63,914 nucleotides of DNA from an uncultured Pelagibacteraceae bacterium (GCA_902578305.1 CACHCK010000005.1:1-63914), one strand, 5' to 3'; positions 1 to 9,686 are shown, counted from the stretch's first letter. Program-made: numbers and translations. Notes: generated by a model not told the origin, from the letters alone.

Positions 1-2
1 CA

Positions 3-74
3 TTTAATGAAAGAACAATGTTAATCTTATGGCTTGTACTTGGAATGGTTGGTCTCATCACTGGAGGGTTGTAA
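3..74 (+). CDS. C-terminal end of an unidentified membrane protein (partial at window edge)
   Basis: An open frame entering from the left edge ends in a stop at 72-74. The visible 23 residues close with a hydrophobic stretch (LILWLVLGMVGLITG), as expected of a last transmembrane segment. The family cannot be told from so little. What supports it as coding is a second, diverged copy of the same 3' end at 1917-1973, whose differences include silent third-position changes. ggt starts 41 bases downstream on the same strand. Confidence 0.4.
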   Translation, partial: FNERTMLILWLVLGMVGLITGGL

Positions 75-115
75 CACCTAAACATTTATTGCACTGGTAC
101 GATGATCTGGTTTTT

Positions 116-1906
116 ATGCAAAAAATTTTACTTGTATTTTTAATATTATTTTTCTCACTAAAAAATTCATATTCTGACAATAATATTAAGGATAATTCTC
201 CAGAAATATTTGAAGGAATTTCAGTAGAGCTTGATAGATTAGAAATTCAAGAGTCACTCAATCTCAAAGAAAATGGAAAATCTGTTTCAAGTAAAAACTG
301 GATGATTGTTACGGCAAACGCCTATGCTTCAGCTGCTGGGGCAAAAATATTACAATCTGGAGGTACAGCAGCAGATGCAATGGTTGCAGCTCAATCTGTG
401 TTAGGCTTAGTCGAGCCAGAGTCCTCTGGAATCGGTGGGGGTAGTTTCTTATTATGGTATGACGGTGTAACGGGTAAAATAGTTACTTTAGATGGTCGTG
501 AGACTGCACCACAAAACTCAACTTCAAATCAATTTCTAAAAAGTGATGGAACTAAAATGAAGTTTTTTGATGCTGTCGTAGGTGGTTTATCAGTCGGTAC
601 ACCTGGTACTCTTGCATTAATGTTTGATGCTCATAAGAAATGGGGCAATCAAAACTGGGAAAACCTCTTTGATGAAGCAATTTTCCTAAGTAAAAATGGT
701 TTTAAAGTTTCAAAAAAATTATCCTCATCAATTGAAAGAGATAAAGATAGACTTAGCAAAATAGATAAAACGAAAGAATATTTTTTACCAAACGGGAATA
801 GTTTAAAGCACAAGCAGGTATTGAAGAATTATGCTTATGCAAGCACAATGCAAAACATTGCTAACAATAACATTGAAGATTTCTATAAAGGATCAATTGC
901 GAAGGACATTATCAGCACAGTAAAAAATCACACCAAAAATCCTGGCTTTCTAGAAGCTGAAGATTTGGGCAACTATAATGTAATAGAAAGAGATCCAGTT
1001 TGTGTAAACTATAAAGTATACAAAATATGTGGCATGGGCCCACCATCGTCTGGAGGAGTAGCAGTAGCGCAAATATTGAAAATTTTAGAGCCTTATGATC
1101 TTCAGTCTCTGGGCTATTCAAATCCTATAACATGGCAAATAATTGGAGATGCGACTCGTCTTGCATTTGCTGATCGCAATCGATACTTGGCAGATAGTGA
1201 TTATGTCAGTGTACCTTTGTCTGGTCTATTAAATGACAATTATCTGATTGAAAGGTCAAATAAAATTAAAATTGGAAAGAAAACTGAAAATGTAACTTCA
1301 GGTAAACCGTCTAACGACTTTGTTTACAATTACGGAATAGGCAACTCATTAGAGCTGCAATCTACAACGCACATTTCAATTTATGATCAGTATGGAAACG
1401 CACTCTCGATGACATCGTCAATTGAGAATGCATTCGGATCAAGATTGATGACAGAAAGTGGTTTTTTACTTAATAATCAACTTACTGATTTTTCATTTAA
1501 TGAAAAAATTGATGGCAAGCTGATTGCAAATAGATTAGAGCCTGGGAAAAGACCAAGATCATCTATGGCACCAACAATAGTACTAAAAGATGGAAGGCCT
1601 ATCATTATTATCGGCTCTCCAGGTGGCAGTAATATTATCAGCTTTGTTGTCAATTCAATTATCGCATTACTCGAATGGGATATGAATATTCAAGAGGCAG
1701 TCTCTCATCCTCACGCTATTAATAAATGGGGAAAATTTGAAATAGAAGAATCTTCATACTCTACAACTCTTGAGAATTCTTTAAAGACTATGGGATACGA
1801 TACCAAAATAAGAAAATACTATTCAGGCCTAAATGGAATATACATTGATACAGAAATTTATGGAGGCTCAGACCCTAGACGTGAGGGAATTGCGCTGGGC
1901 AAATAA
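116..1906 (+). CDS. ggt: gamma-glutamyltransferase (glutathione hydrolase), exported
   Basis: N-terminal-nucleophile hydrolase that cleaves or transfers the gamma-glutamyl group of glutathione and related peptides; it self-cleaves into large and small subunits and acts outside the cytoplasm. The start at 116 is chosen because it opens with a clean signal peptide (MQKILLVFLILFFSL, residues 1-15, then a polar region), whereas an upstream in-frame ATG at 29 would add a non-signal-like tail. The processing site is the first Thr of TTH (about Thr417). A GSPGGSNI motif near residue 505 fits the oxyanion and substrate loops. Length 596 aa is normal. It lies between two copies of a foreign gene end, suggesting rearrangement. 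Substrate breadth (glutathione versus gamma-glutamyl amines) is not determinable. Confidence 0.93.
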   Translation: MQKILLVFLILFFSLKNSYSDNNIKDNSPEIFEGISVELDRLEIQESLNLKENGKSVSSKNWMIVTANAYASAAGAKILQSGGTAADAMVAAQSVLGLVEPESSGIGGGSFLLWYDGVTGKIVTLDGRETAPQNSTSNQFLKSDGTKMKFFDAVVGGLSVGTPGTLALMFDAHKKWGNQNWENLFDEAIFLSKNGFKVSKKLSSSIERDKDRLSKIDKTKEYFLPNGNSLKHKQVLKNYAYASTMQNIANNNIEDFYKGSIAKDIISTVKNHTKNPGFLEAEDLGNYNVIERDPVCVNYKVYKICGMGPPSSGGVAVAQILKILEPYDLQSLGYSNPITWQIIGDATRLAFADRNRYLADSDYVSVPLSGLLNDNYLIERSNKIKIGKKTENVTSGKPSNDFVYNYGIGNSLELQSTTHISIYDQYGNALSMTSSIENAFGSRLMTESGFLLNNQLTDFSFNEKIDGKLIANRLEPGKRPRSSMAPTIVLKDGRPIIIIGSPGGSNIISFVVNSIIALLEWDMNIQEAVSHPHAINKWGKFEIEESSYSTTLENSLKTMGYDTKIRKYYSGLNGIYIDTEIYGGSDPRREGIALGK

Positions 1907-1916
1907 CTAAAAAACA

Positions 1917-1973
1917 ATGGTTGTCTTATGGCTTGTACTTAGAATGATAAGTCTAATTACCGGTAGACTTTAA
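1917..1973 (+). pseudogene. relic copy of the membrane-protein 3' end found at 18-74
   Basis: This 57-base segment matches 18-74 at 42 of 57 positions by eye, including 17 identical bases in the core (TTATGGCTTGTACTT and flanks), and ends in the same stop position. Translated it reads MVVLWLVLRMISLITGRL against MLILWLVLGMVGLITGGL. No upstream coding sequence remains, because ggt ends just before it. It is best read as the tail of a duplicated gene whose body is gone. Confidence 0.45.
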
Positions 1974-1979
1974 ATGTAT

Positions 1980-2996
1980 TTATCCATTACGGTAGGTATA
2001 TGAGTAGCCATTAATAGCCGGAACTCCACCAAGATGAGCATAGAGTATTTTAGATCCTTTTTTAAAGTAACCTTTCCTGGCTAAATCAATCATTCCTTGC
2101 ATAGATTTGCCCTCATAAACAGGATCGGTAATCATGGCTTCAGTTTTTGCTGCCATACGAATAGCCTCATTAGTTTCTTCACTCGGAACTCCATATGCTG
2201 GATATGCATAGTCAGGAATTATTATTATTTCATCATCTCTAATTGTTCTTCCAAGTTCAACTAAGTCAGCTGTATTATCTACAATTTCTCTTACTTGCTT
2301 GACTAATTTATCTGGTGTGCCCGATCCATCAATACCTATTACTCTGTGTGCACGGTCATCTTCTGCGAACCCAACGATCATCCCCGCCTGAGTTGAGCCA
2401 GTAACTACACACACAATGATGTAATCAAATTTTAATGACATCTCTTTTTCTTGCATTCGAACTTCTTCAGCAAATCCTACGTATCCCAGTCCACCATATT
2501 TATGAACAGATGCCCCAGCTGGAATTGCATAAGGCTTACCCCCGCTATCTTTCACGGATTGAATTGCGTCTTCCCAACTTTTCCTAATCCCAATATCAAA
2601 ACCGTCAGGTACTAGCCTGCTATCTGCTCCCATCAAACGCGTCATTAAAATATTACCAACACGATCGTAAACGGCATCTTCATGAGGAACCCAACTTTCT
2701 TGAACAACAACACACTTCATTCCAATTTTCGCTGCAGTTGCAGCTACCATTCTAGTATGGTTAGATTGAACACCGCCAATAGAAACTAATGTATCAGCTC
2801 CGGATGCAATGGCGTCCGGAACGATGTATTCTAGTTTTCTTAGTTTATTCCCACCCATAGCCAGACCTGAATTACAGTCATCTCTTTTGGCGTATATTTC
2901 GACATCAGCTCCTATTTCTTTGGTTAAACGAGGCAAATATTCAATTGGGGTAGGACCAAAAGTAAGTGAATATTTCTCAAATTTATCTAAATTCAT
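1980..2996 (-). CDS. acdS: 1-aminocyclopropane-1-carboxylate (ACC) deaminase
   Basis: PLP enzyme of the tryptophan-synthase-beta fold that opens ACC to 2-oxobutyrate and ammonia. It is distinguished from the related D-cysteine desulfhydrase by Glu295 and Leu322, which are both present (YEGKSMQG and YAHLGG); the PLP lysine is Lys51 (GGNKLRK). The start at 2996 gives exactly 338 residues, the usual length, and this numbering; an ATG two codons upstream (3002) is possible. There is no convincing Shine-Dalgarno. It follows tRNA-Ser on the same strand by about 45 bases, so it may be read through from that transcript. ACC deaminases are spread horizontally and this position beside a tRNA gene fits acquisition, which is inference. 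Confidence 0.93.
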   Translation of the reverse strand: MNLDKFEKYSLTFGPTPIEYLPRLTKEIGADVEIYAKRDDCNSGLAMGGNKLRKLEYIVPDAIASGADTLVSIGGVQSNHTRMVAATAAKIGMKCVVVQESWVPHEDAVYDRVGNILMTRLMGADSRLVPDGFDIGIRKSWEDAIQSVKDSGGKPYAIPAGASVHKYGGLGYVGFAEEVRMQEKEMSLKFDYIIVCVVTGSTQAGMIVGFAEDDRAHRVIGIDGSGTPDKLVKQVREIVDNTADLVELGRTIRDDEIIIIPDYAYPAYGVPSEETNEAIRMAAKTEAMITDPVYEGKSMQGMIDLARKGYFKKGSKILYAHLGGVPAINGYSYTYRNG

Positions 2997-3042
2997 TGCC
3001 ATCAGATTATAGAAAAATTTTACATTGAAAATAACTTTAAAA

Positions 3043-3132
3043 TGGCGGAAAGGATGGGATTCGAACCCACGATACGGTCACCCGCATACACGCTTTCCAA
3101 GCGTGCGCCTTCAACCACTCGGCCACCTTTCC
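3043..3132 (-). tRNA. tRNA-Ser (anticodon GGA)
   Basis: On the minus strand the sequence folds as a class II tRNA: acceptor GGAAAGG pairs with CCTTTCC, anticodon stem-loop CGCTTGGAAAGCG gives anticodon GGA, a long variable arm follows, the T-loop is GGTTCGAATCC, and discriminator G precedes an encoded CCA. Its first base directly follows the stop codon of lepA with no spacer, so the 5' end must be generated by RNase P from the lepA transcript or from a promoter inside lepA. Confidence 0.97.
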
Positions 3133-4932
3133 TTATTCAACTTTTAAAGCAGCGATAAAGGCTTCTTGTGGGATATCGACCTTACCATAAGTTCTAAGTC
3201 TCTGTTTTCCTTTTTTCTGCTTATCAAGTAATTTTCTTTTTCTATCAGTAGCTCCGCCACCATGTATTCTCTCAATAACATTTTTTCGATATCCTCTGAC
3301 GGTTTCGCGAGCAATAATTTTTCCACCAATTGCTGCTTGAATTGGAATATGGAATTGATGACGAGGAATTAATTCTTTTAGTTTTTCACAAACAGCGCGA
3401 CCTTTTTTTTCAGAAAAACTTCTGTGAACAATAATTGACAGAGCGTCTACTGACTCATCATTTACTAATATACTAAGTCTTACCAAATCACTTTCAATAT
3501 ACTCATCAATTTCATAATCAAAACTTGCATATCCACTAGAAATTGACTTCAAGCGATCATAAAAATCAAAAACAATTTCATTTAGAGGTAACTTATAATT
3601 TAAAATTACTCTTGATCCAGAATAAGATAATTCTGTTTGCATTCCTCTCTTATCTTCACATAGAGATATGATGCTACCTAAATATTCATCAGGACAAATA
3701 ATTGTTGCTTTAATCCAAGGTTCAGAAATACTTTTAATTTTCATAACCTCGGGCATATCTGCTGGATTATGTAATTCAAGTGAGCTTCCATCATTTAATA
3801 CTAAATTATAAATAACACTTGGAGCTGTGGTTATTAGATCTAAATTAAATTCTCTATCAAGTCTTTCGACAATAATTTCTAAATGTAATAATCCAAGAAA
3901 ACCACATCTAAAACCCATTCCAAGAGCTGCTGAGGTTTCTTGTTCGAAATGAAAACTAGAGTCGTTAAGCTTTAACTTGGCTAACGCATCTTTTAAGAAT
4001 TTAAAATCAGCAGCATTTGTTGGAAATAATCCACAAAATACTACCGGCTGACTTGGCTTGAAGCCAGGTAAAGGCTCTGTTTGTTTATCGTTAGCTAGTA
4101 GTATTGTATCCCCAACCTTAGTTTGAGCTACTTCTTTAATTGCAGCTGTTATAAAACCTAATTCACCAGCATTGATAAGCTCGTTATCTACCATTTTTGG
4201 TGTGAAACAGCCAATTCTCTCTATTAAATGTTTTGTATTAGTTTGATGAAAACGAACCTCCATACCCTTTTTTAGAACTCCATCTATCACACGAACCAAT
4301 ATCACAACACCCAGGTAGGCATCATACCAACTATCTACTAGCATTGCTTTTAATTGTTTGCTTTCATCACCTACTGGAGATGGTAATTCTTTTACAATAT
4401 TTTCTAAGACTTCTTCAATGCCGAGACCTGATTTAGCAGAAATTTCAATTACATTACTGGTATCAATACCTAAAATATCTTCTATCTGTTTTTTTACTCT
4501 CTCGGGATCTGCTGCTGGTAAATCTATTTTATTTAAAACGGGTATAATTACATGATCATTTTCTACAGCTTGATATAAATTAGCTAATGTTTGAGCTTCA
4601 ACTCCCTGACTTGCATCAACAACCAATAGCGATCCCTCGCAAGCAGACAATGATCTGTTAACTTCATAGCTAAAGTCAACATGGCCAGGTGTATCAATAA
4701 TATTTAGAGTGTAGGTTTCGCCATCTTTTGCTTTGTATTTTAATTGTACAGTTTGAGCTTTGATTGTTATTCCACGTTCTCTTTCAATATCCATAGAGTC
4801 AAGCACTTGTGCTTTCATTTCTCTTTCAGAAAGCCCTCCACAAAATTGAATCAATCTGTCAGCTAAAGTAGATTTTCCATGATCAATATGAGCTATAATA
4901 GAAAAATTTCTTATGTTTTTAGTGCCAGTCAT
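3133..4932 (-). CDS. lepA: elongation factor 4 (LepA), ribosome back-translocase GTPase
   Basis: Translational GTPase that binds stalled ribosomes and promotes back-translocation or 30S biogenesis. The GTPase domain shows [10 protein letters not shown] (about residues 12-21), DTPGHVDF (switch II) and NKIDLP. The C-terminal domain ends in basic [21 protein letters not shown] typical of LepA. 599 aa is the usual length. It is the last protein gene of the thrS-infC-rpmI-rplT-pheST-lepA run, 11 bases after pheT, and its stop codon touches tRNA-Ser. Confidence 0.98.
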   Translation of the reverse strand: MTGTKNIRNFSIIAHIDHGKSTLADRLIQFCGGLSEREMKAQVLDSMDIERERGITIKAQTVQLKYKAKDGETYTLNIIDTPGHVDFSYEVNRSLSACEGSLLVVDASQGVEAQTLANLYQAVENDHVIIPVLNKIDLPAADPERVKKQIEDILGIDTSNVIEISAKSGLGIEEVLENIVKELPSPVGDESKQLKAMLVDSWYDAYLGVVILVRVIDGVLKKGMEVRFHQTNTKHLIERIGCFTPKMVDNELINAGELGFITAAIKEVAQTKVGDTILLANDKQTEPLPGFKPSQPVVFCGLFPTNAADFKFLKDALAKLKLNDSSFHFEQETSAALGMGFRCGFLGLLHLEIIVERLDREFNLDLITTAPSVIYNLVLNDGSSLELHNPADMPEVMKIKSISEPWIKATIICPDEYLGSIISLCEDKRGMQTELSYSGSRVILNYKLPLNEIVFDFYDRLKSISSGYASFDYEIDEYIESDLVRLSILVNDESVDALSIIVHRSFSEKKGRAVCEKLKELIPRHQFHIPIQAAIGGKIIARETVRGYRKNVIERIHGGGATDRKRKLLDKQKKGKQRLRTYGKVDIPQEAFIAALKVE

Positions 4933-4943
4933 AGTATTTTAAT

Positions 4944-7331
4944 TTAGGATCTAACAGTTCCGGAAGTAGACTTTTCCACAGATTCAATTATTTTTGAACT
5001 TATTTCAGAAATGTCATTTTCGGCAAGAGTTTTTTCGTTAGATTGTAATGTAACCTTAATAGCAATAGACTTTTTGTCTTTTCCAAGACTATCATCTTCA
5101 AATAAATCAAAGATTTCAACATTTCTAATTAATTCCTTATCTACCTTAAAGGCTGAAGTAACAACTTCTTCGCTTTTTACTTTTTTATCAATAACAAAGG
5201 CAAAGTCTCTTGTGACAATCTGAAAATCACTTAAGTTAAGTACAGGTTTGTTGGTGGTTTTCTTTTCTGTGTTTGGCAGTTCATCAAGGTATAACTCAAA
5301 TATATTTGTTTTATTCTTAATCTTAAATTGATTTGCAACACTTGGATGTAGCTCTCCAAAATATCCAGCAATTACCGAATTATTAATTTTTATCGAACCA
5401 GATCTTCCTGGATGATACCAGGAAGGACAGTCATTAGAGACAGATATTTTTTTGTTACCTGGCATTAAATAGTCAATTAAGGAAGTTAAATCTTGTTTCA
5501 CGTCATATATATCAAATTCCGTCTGCATATTCTTCCAAGACTTTTCTGTCTTAATTCCAGATTTAATTCCACATGCAACGTTCAACTGATCCTCAGGAAA
5601 GGTTGATCTGTACTGACTACCTATCTCAAAGATCGAGAATGAGTCAAAGTTTCTATTCTTATTTTTTTTAATTGCTTGAAGAAGATTGGGCAGAAGATTA
5701 GGTCTTAATATATCCAGCTCCTCTGAGATGGGATTTACAATTTTTAAGTTATTTATATCGCCAAATACTTCACAATTTTTTGAGTCTGTGAATGAAAATG
5801 TTACTAATTCATCATATTCAATTGAAGCAATAAAGTGTCTAGCTTTCATCAGCTTCTTTTGTGCGTAATTTAAGATATTTTTATTAATTTTACTTTTTAA
5901 TCTAATATTACTTGTCGGAATATTTTCATATCCTTTAATACGAATAACTTCTTCACTTATGTCAGCTTCGCCGTGAATATCTTGTCTCCAAGAAGGTATT
6001 GAACATTTGATAACATCACCTGTTTGGCTCGTTTCAATTCCTAAAGAACTAAGTATTGATATCAATTCTTTGTCAGATACTTCAAAACCAAGTCTTCTCG
6101 AAATATAACTACTAGAAGTTGATACCTCATTTTTATTTTCTTTTATATTTCCAGCCAACTCAACCTCACTGCACTCACCACCACATATTTCAAGAATTAA
6201 TTGTGTTGCAAGGTCTATCCCTTTTAAAGTTGAATTTGGATCAATGCCTCTTTCAAAACGATATCTTGCATCACTTAGAATTGACAAGTTTCTTCCCGTC
6301 TTGGCTGTATTAATCTCATCAAATAATGCTGATTCAAGTAAAACGTTCTTTGTCTCAGTGCTGCAACCTGTACTTTCGCCCCCCATGATCCCCCCTAAGC
6401 CTAGTACTTTTTTTTCATCCGCTATTACGCACATACCATTTTTTAGGTGATAATCTTTTTCATCTAGCGCTTGGAAACTTTCTCCATCATTTGCTGCGCG
6501 TACTATAATTTTGCCATTTATTTTGTCTGCATCGTAAACGTGAAGTGGCCGGTTCTCGTCATACATTACAAAATTTGTTATATCTACCAGCGCAGATATT
6601 GGCCTTAAACCTATTGACTTAAGTTTGTTTTTAAGCCACTCGGGGCTTTCAGTATTTTTTACATTTCTAAAATATCTTCCAGCAAAAGCCGAGCATATTT
6701 TATTATCTTGTATTTCAATTTTAATTGGTGATTTAAAGGAGCCTTTTTCTTTAGATATTTTTCTCTCTAACAATTCCCCCATACCAGCTGAAGCAAGATC
6801 TCGGGCAATTCCTTTTACACCTAGACAATCCTGTCGATTAGGAGTGATACCAATTTCTATTACAATATCATTAAGGCCGTAGATCTCTGAAAAAGGTCTT
6901 CCAATAGTCTCTTTTTCCTCAAGTCGAATTATTCCGTCATGCTCATTTGAGATACCAAGCTCGTATTCAGAACACATCATTCCATAAGACTCAACTCCCC
7001 TAATCTTGGCAGCTTTAATTTTCATTTGATTAACCGGAATAGTTGAACCAACCGGCGCATAAACTACCTTCATGCCTTTCTCTACATTTGGCGCACCACA
7101 AACTACATCAACCTTTTCCTTGCCAATATCAACTTTGCATAGTTTTAATTTATCCGCATTTGGGTGTTTTTTTTCTTCAAGTACCTGTCCAACAATAAAA
7201 TCTTGGTATGCTTTTCCTGTGTCTTGAATATCTTCAACTTCAAGGCCAATAGAAGTGAGCTTCTTTTCAATCTCTTCGAAATGAACATTTGTCTTAAGAT
7301 GCTCAGTTAACCACGAATAACTAAATTTCAT
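4944..7331 (-). CDS. pheT: phenylalanine--tRNA ligase beta subunit
   Basis: Non-catalytic, editing and tRNA-binding subunit of the alpha2-beta2 PheRS. It has an N-terminal EMAP/OB-fold tRNA-binding domain (about residues 40-150, with CGAPN), B3/B4 editing region, B5 domain and a C-terminal ferredoxin-like anticodon-binding domain (from about 700). 795 aa is standard. pheS ends at the base before the pheT start, so the two are translationally coupled. Confidence 0.98.
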   Translation of the reverse strand: MKFSYSWLTEHLKTNVHFEEIEKKLTSIGLEVEDIQDTGKAYQDFIVGQVLEEKKHPNADKLKLCKVDIGKEKVDVVCGAPNVEKGMKVVYAPVGSTIPVNQMKIKAAKIRGVESYGMMCSEYELGISNEHDGIIRLEEKETIGRPFSEIYGLNDIVIEIGITPNRQDCLGVKGIARDLASAGMGELLERKISKEKGSFKSPIKIEIQDNKICSAFAGRYFRNVKNTESPEWLKNKLKSIGLRPISALVDITNFVMYDENRPLHVYDADKINGKIIVRAANDGESFQALDEKDYHLKNGMCVIADEKKVLGLGGIMGGESTGCSTETKNVLLESALFDEINTAKTGRNLSILSDARYRFERGIDPNSTLKGIDLATQLILEICGGECSEVELAGNIKENKNEVSTSSSYISRRLGFEVSDKELISILSSLGIETSQTGDVIKCSIPSWRQDIHGEADISEEVIRIKGYENIPTSNIRLKSKINKNILNYAQKKLMKARHFIASIEYDELVTFSFTDSKNCEVFGDINNLKIVNPISEELDILRPNLLPNLLQAIKKNKNRNFDSFSIFEIGSQYRSTFPEDQLNVACGIKSGIKTEKSWKNMQTEFDIYDVKQDLTSLIDYLMPGNKKISVSNDCPSWYHPGRSGSIKINNSVIAGYFGELHPSVANQFKIKNKTNIFELYLDELPNTEKKTTNKPVLNLSDFQIVTRDFAFVIDKKVKSEEVVTSAFKVDKELIRNVEIFDLFEDDSLGKDKKSIAIKVTLQSNEKTLAENDISEISSKIIESVEKSTSGTVRS

Positions 7332-8402
7332 CTAGCTTAAGTCTCCTATGATCGAAGGTATGTTCAAAGGTGAGAAGCCATAGTGCTTATTCCATCTAAG
7401 ATCACTATCAAAGAAAGTTCTTAAATCACTAATTCCATATTTGAGCATTGCAAGCCTCTCTATGCCCATACCAAATGCATAACCTTGATATTCATTTGAA
7501 TTGATATTTACATTTTCAAGCACGTTTGGATGAACCATTCCGCATCCTAAAATTTCCAACCAATCCTCACCCTCTCCGATAATTAATTGGTTTCCTTTCT
7601 TTGTATATCCAATATCAACTTCTGCAGATGGTTCAGTAAAAGGAAAATGACTAGGTCGAAATCTCATATTTAATTTATCAGTCTCAAAAAAAGTCTTGAG
7701 GAATATTTCTAAACATCCTTTGAGATGGCTCATATTGCTTTCTTGATCTATTACCAAACCCTCAACTTGATGGAACATAGGAGAGTGCGTTTGATCATTA
7801 TCACATCTAAACGTTTTTCCAGGAGCTATTAATCGAATTGGTGGTTTCTGCTTTAACATACTTCTTATTTGAACTGGCGAGGTATGAGTTCGCAAAACAT
7901 TTGGCATTCCATCAGTCTCAGTTTCAACATAAAAAGTATCATGCATTTGTCGTGCAGGATGATGTTCAGAAGTATTTAAAGCAGTAAAATTATTGTAATC
8001 AGTTTCAACTTCAGGTCCTTCAGCAACAAAAAAATCTAAGTCGCCAAATATAGTTATAACTTCCTCTATAACCTGACTGATTGGGTGTATAGTTCCGTAT
8101 GACTTTGAAGTAGATAGAGTGATATCTAAAGTTTCAGAGTTAAGTTTTTTTTCTAATTCCTTGCTATTTAACTCTTCAGTCTTTGAAGCTATTATTTCTA
8201 GAACAGAATCTTTAATTTTATTTAATTTTTCAGCATGCTGCTTTCTTTCATCACCAGAAAGACTGGCTAGCTCTTTCATTTCGAGAGAGATAATGCCTTT
8301 CTTACCAAGAAATTTTATTCTAAATTCATTTATACTTTCGATATTTGTAAATTTATCTGAAGCTTTTTTAATTTCAGTTTCTAACTCTCTAAAATCTTTC
8401 AT
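7332..8402 (-). CDS. pheS: phenylalanine--tRNA ligase alpha subunit
   Basis: Catalytic subunit charging tRNA-Phe. An N-terminal coiled-coil arm (residues 1-100) is followed by the class II aminoacyl-tRNA synthetase core with motif 2 (KTFRCDNDQTHSPMFHQVEG) and motif 3 (GFGMGIERLAML-like: YAFGMGIERLAML). 356 aa is about normal. It directly precedes pheT and follows rplT by 71 bases. Confidence 0.98.
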   Translation of the reverse strand: MKDFRELETEIKKASDKFTNIESINEFRIKFLGKKGIISLEMKELASLSGDERKQHAEKLNKIKDSVLEIIASKTEELNSKELEKKLNSETLDITLSTSKSYGTIHPISQVIEEVITIFGDLDFFVAEGPEVETDYNNFTALNTSEHHPARQMHDTFYVETETDGMPNVLRTHTSPVQIRSMLKQKPPIRLIAPGKTFRCDNDQTHSPMFHQVEGLVIDQESNMSHLKGCLEIFLKTFFETDKLNMRFRPSHFPFTEPSAEVDIGYTKKGNQLIIGEGEDWLEILGCGMVHPNVLENVNINSNEYQGYAFGMGIERLAMLKYGISDLRTFFDSDLRWNKHYGFSPLNIPSIIGDLS

Positions 8403-8473
8403 CGTAGAACAACAATATCAGATTTAGTTTTTTCTGTAATAATAATATGCTTGAGAATATGATGCCAAATGAA

Positions 8474-8830
8474 TTATTTGGCTGAGGACTGAACCTGTTT
8501 TGCTAAATGCTCAAAAGAAGTAGGTTCATTCATAGCAAGATCAGCTAAAATTTTACGATCTAATTCGATGTTTAATTTTTTAAGACCATTCATGAAAACT
8601 GAATAAGAAATTCCATGTAATCTAGCTCCAGCATTTATTCTTTGGGTCCAAAGTGATCTAAACTCTCTTTTTTTCACTCTTCGATCACGATAGGCATACT
8701 GCATTGATTTTTCTACAGCTTGCTTTGCGACTTTAAAAGTATTCTTTCTTCTGCCTCTATATCCTTTGGCTTGCTTAATTACTTTTTTGTGTCTCGCGTG
8801 TGCAGTAACTCCTCTTTTAACTCTTGCCAT
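8474..8830 (-). CDS. rplT: 50S ribosomal protein L20
   Basis: Assembly protein of the large subunit that binds 23S rRNA. The 118-aa product begins [16 protein letters not shown] and has the family's basic N-terminal arm and [13 protein letters not shown] motif. It is 16 bases downstream of rpmI, the usual L35-L20 pair, in which L20 or S4-like autoregulation through the leader is known in some bacteria; no such leader structure was identified here. Confidence 0.98.
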   Translation of the reverse strand: MARVKRGVTAHARHKKVIKQAKGYRGRRKNTFKVAKQAVEKSMQYAYRDRRVKKREFRSLWTQRINAGARLHGISYSVFMNGLKKLNIELDRKILADLAMNEPTSFEHLAKQVQSSAK

Positions 8831-8846
8831 TATATCTTCCTATTTA

Positions 8847-9044
8847 TTAAGCGTAGGGTAAAAACTTTTTTACTATTCGGGCATCTTGATCAGATAAAAT
8901 TGTAGAACCTCTTTGGTTTCTTATCTGATTATTTGTTCTTTTAATCATACCGTGTCTTTTTCCACTTTGATACGATTTGACTTTACCAGAAGCTGTAAGC
9001 CTAAATCTTTTATTAGCGCCTTTTTTTGTTTTTAATTTACTCAT
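8847..9044 (-). CDS. rpmI: 50S ribosomal protein L35
   Basis: 65-aa basic large-subunit protein. It shows the family features [19 protein letters not shown] at the N-terminus and [15 protein letters not shown] sequence later, ending in KKFLPYA. It is the first of the rpmI-rplT pair, 78 bases after infC, in the conserved infC-rpmI-rplT order. Confidence 0.97.
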   Translation of the reverse strand: MSKLKTKKGANKRFRLTASGKVKSYQSGKRHGMIKRTNNQIRNQRGSTILSDQDARIVKKFLPYA

Positions 9045-9122
9045 ATTGGATCAACGGTTTATAGACCCTAGGTAAGAAAAAATCAAAAGTTTTTTATTAA
9101 TGATAAGAATTAACTACTGCTG

Positions 9123-9671
9123 CTAATTTGCAGTGAAAATCATGGTAAATTGGCGACCTTCAAGTTTTGGCTCTTGCTCGATTTTACTTGTCGTGCCCAT
9201 TGTTTCTCGAATTCTTTCCATCAAATTTTCAGCAATATCATGATGTTCAAACTCTCTACCTTTAAATCGGATAGTAAATTTTACTTTATCGCCTGCAGCG
9301 ATAAATTTTTGAGCAGCCTTTACCTTGAAGTCGTAATCGTGAACATCAATTCCCGGCCTCATCTTAATTTCTTTAATTGTAATTTCTTTTTGTTTTTTCT
9401 TGGACGTACTAGCTTTTTTTTGGGCCTCATATTTAAATTTACCAAAATCAAGAATTTTGCACACAGGGGGATCAACTTGTGGAGATACCTCAACTAAATC
9501 AAGACCTGCGTCTGAAGCTTTTTGCATTGCCTCATCAGTGTTAACAACTCCTAAGTTGTTACCTTTTTCATCAATTAATCTTACAGTGGAAGAAGTTATA
9601 AATTCGTTTATGCGAAACTTTGGACCTTTAGTAGATAGCTGGGCTTTATTATTTTTTCTTTGAAGTGCTAT
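9123..9671 (-). CDS. infC: translation initiation factor IF-3, non-AUG start
   Basis: IF-3 binds the 30S subunit and rejects non-standard start codons. The frame continues upstream of the first ATG (9527), which would remove the N-terminal domain; upstream it encodes FRINEFITSSTVRLIDEKGNNLG, the conserved IF-3 N-terminus, and has no ATG, GTG or TTG there. A strong Shine-Dalgarno (AAGGAG, 9678-9683) lies 6 bases before an ATA at 9671-9669, giving a 182-aa protein close to the E. coli length; an ATT at 9677-9675 is the alternative but touches the Shine-Dalgarno. A rare start codon in infC is the known basis of IF-3 autoregulation (AUU in E. coli). The C-terminal domain (IRFKGREFEHHD) is intact. 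thrS ends 15 bases upstream. Confidence 0.92.
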   Translation of the reverse strand: MALQRKNNKAQLSTKGPKFRINEFITSSTVRLIDEKGNNLGVVNTDEAMQKASDAGLDLVEVSPQVDPPVCKILDFGKFKYEAQKKASTSKKKQKEITIKEIKMRPGIDVHDYDFKVKAAQKFIAAGDKVKFTIRFKGREFEHHDIAENLMERIRETMGTTSKIEQEPKLEGRQFTMIFTAN

Positions 9672-9677
9672 TTTAAT

Positions 9678-9683
9678 CTCCTT
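9678..9683 (-). promoter_or_regulatory. Shine-Dalgarno of infC, fixes the non-AUG start
   Basis: AAGGAG on the minus strand, immediately after the thrS stop codon. It is followed by ATTAAAATA; the ATA sits at a 6-base spacing. It is the only strong ribosome-binding site in the region and so decides the infC start. Confidence 0.75.
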
Positions 9684-9686
9684 TAT

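Noticed and set aside
29..115. Upstream extension of ggt from the ATG at 29
   Set aside because: The extra 29 residues are not signal-like and overlap, out of frame, the tail of the preceding gene; the ATG at 116 begins a normal signal peptide.
912..1121. Antisense open frames over ggt, gltB, pheT, amidase and others
   Set aside because: They lie wholly inside well-supported genes in another frame, have no family features, and fit chance frames opposite AT-rich coding sequence.
9045..9122. Possible attenuator or terminator between infC and rpmI
   Set aside because: The T-rich run there is not preceded by a convincing stem, so no feature is claimed.
9123..9527. infC starting at the first ATG (134 aa)
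   Set aside because: It would delete the IF-3 N-terminal domain, which is plainly encoded upstream behind a strong Shine-Dalgarno.
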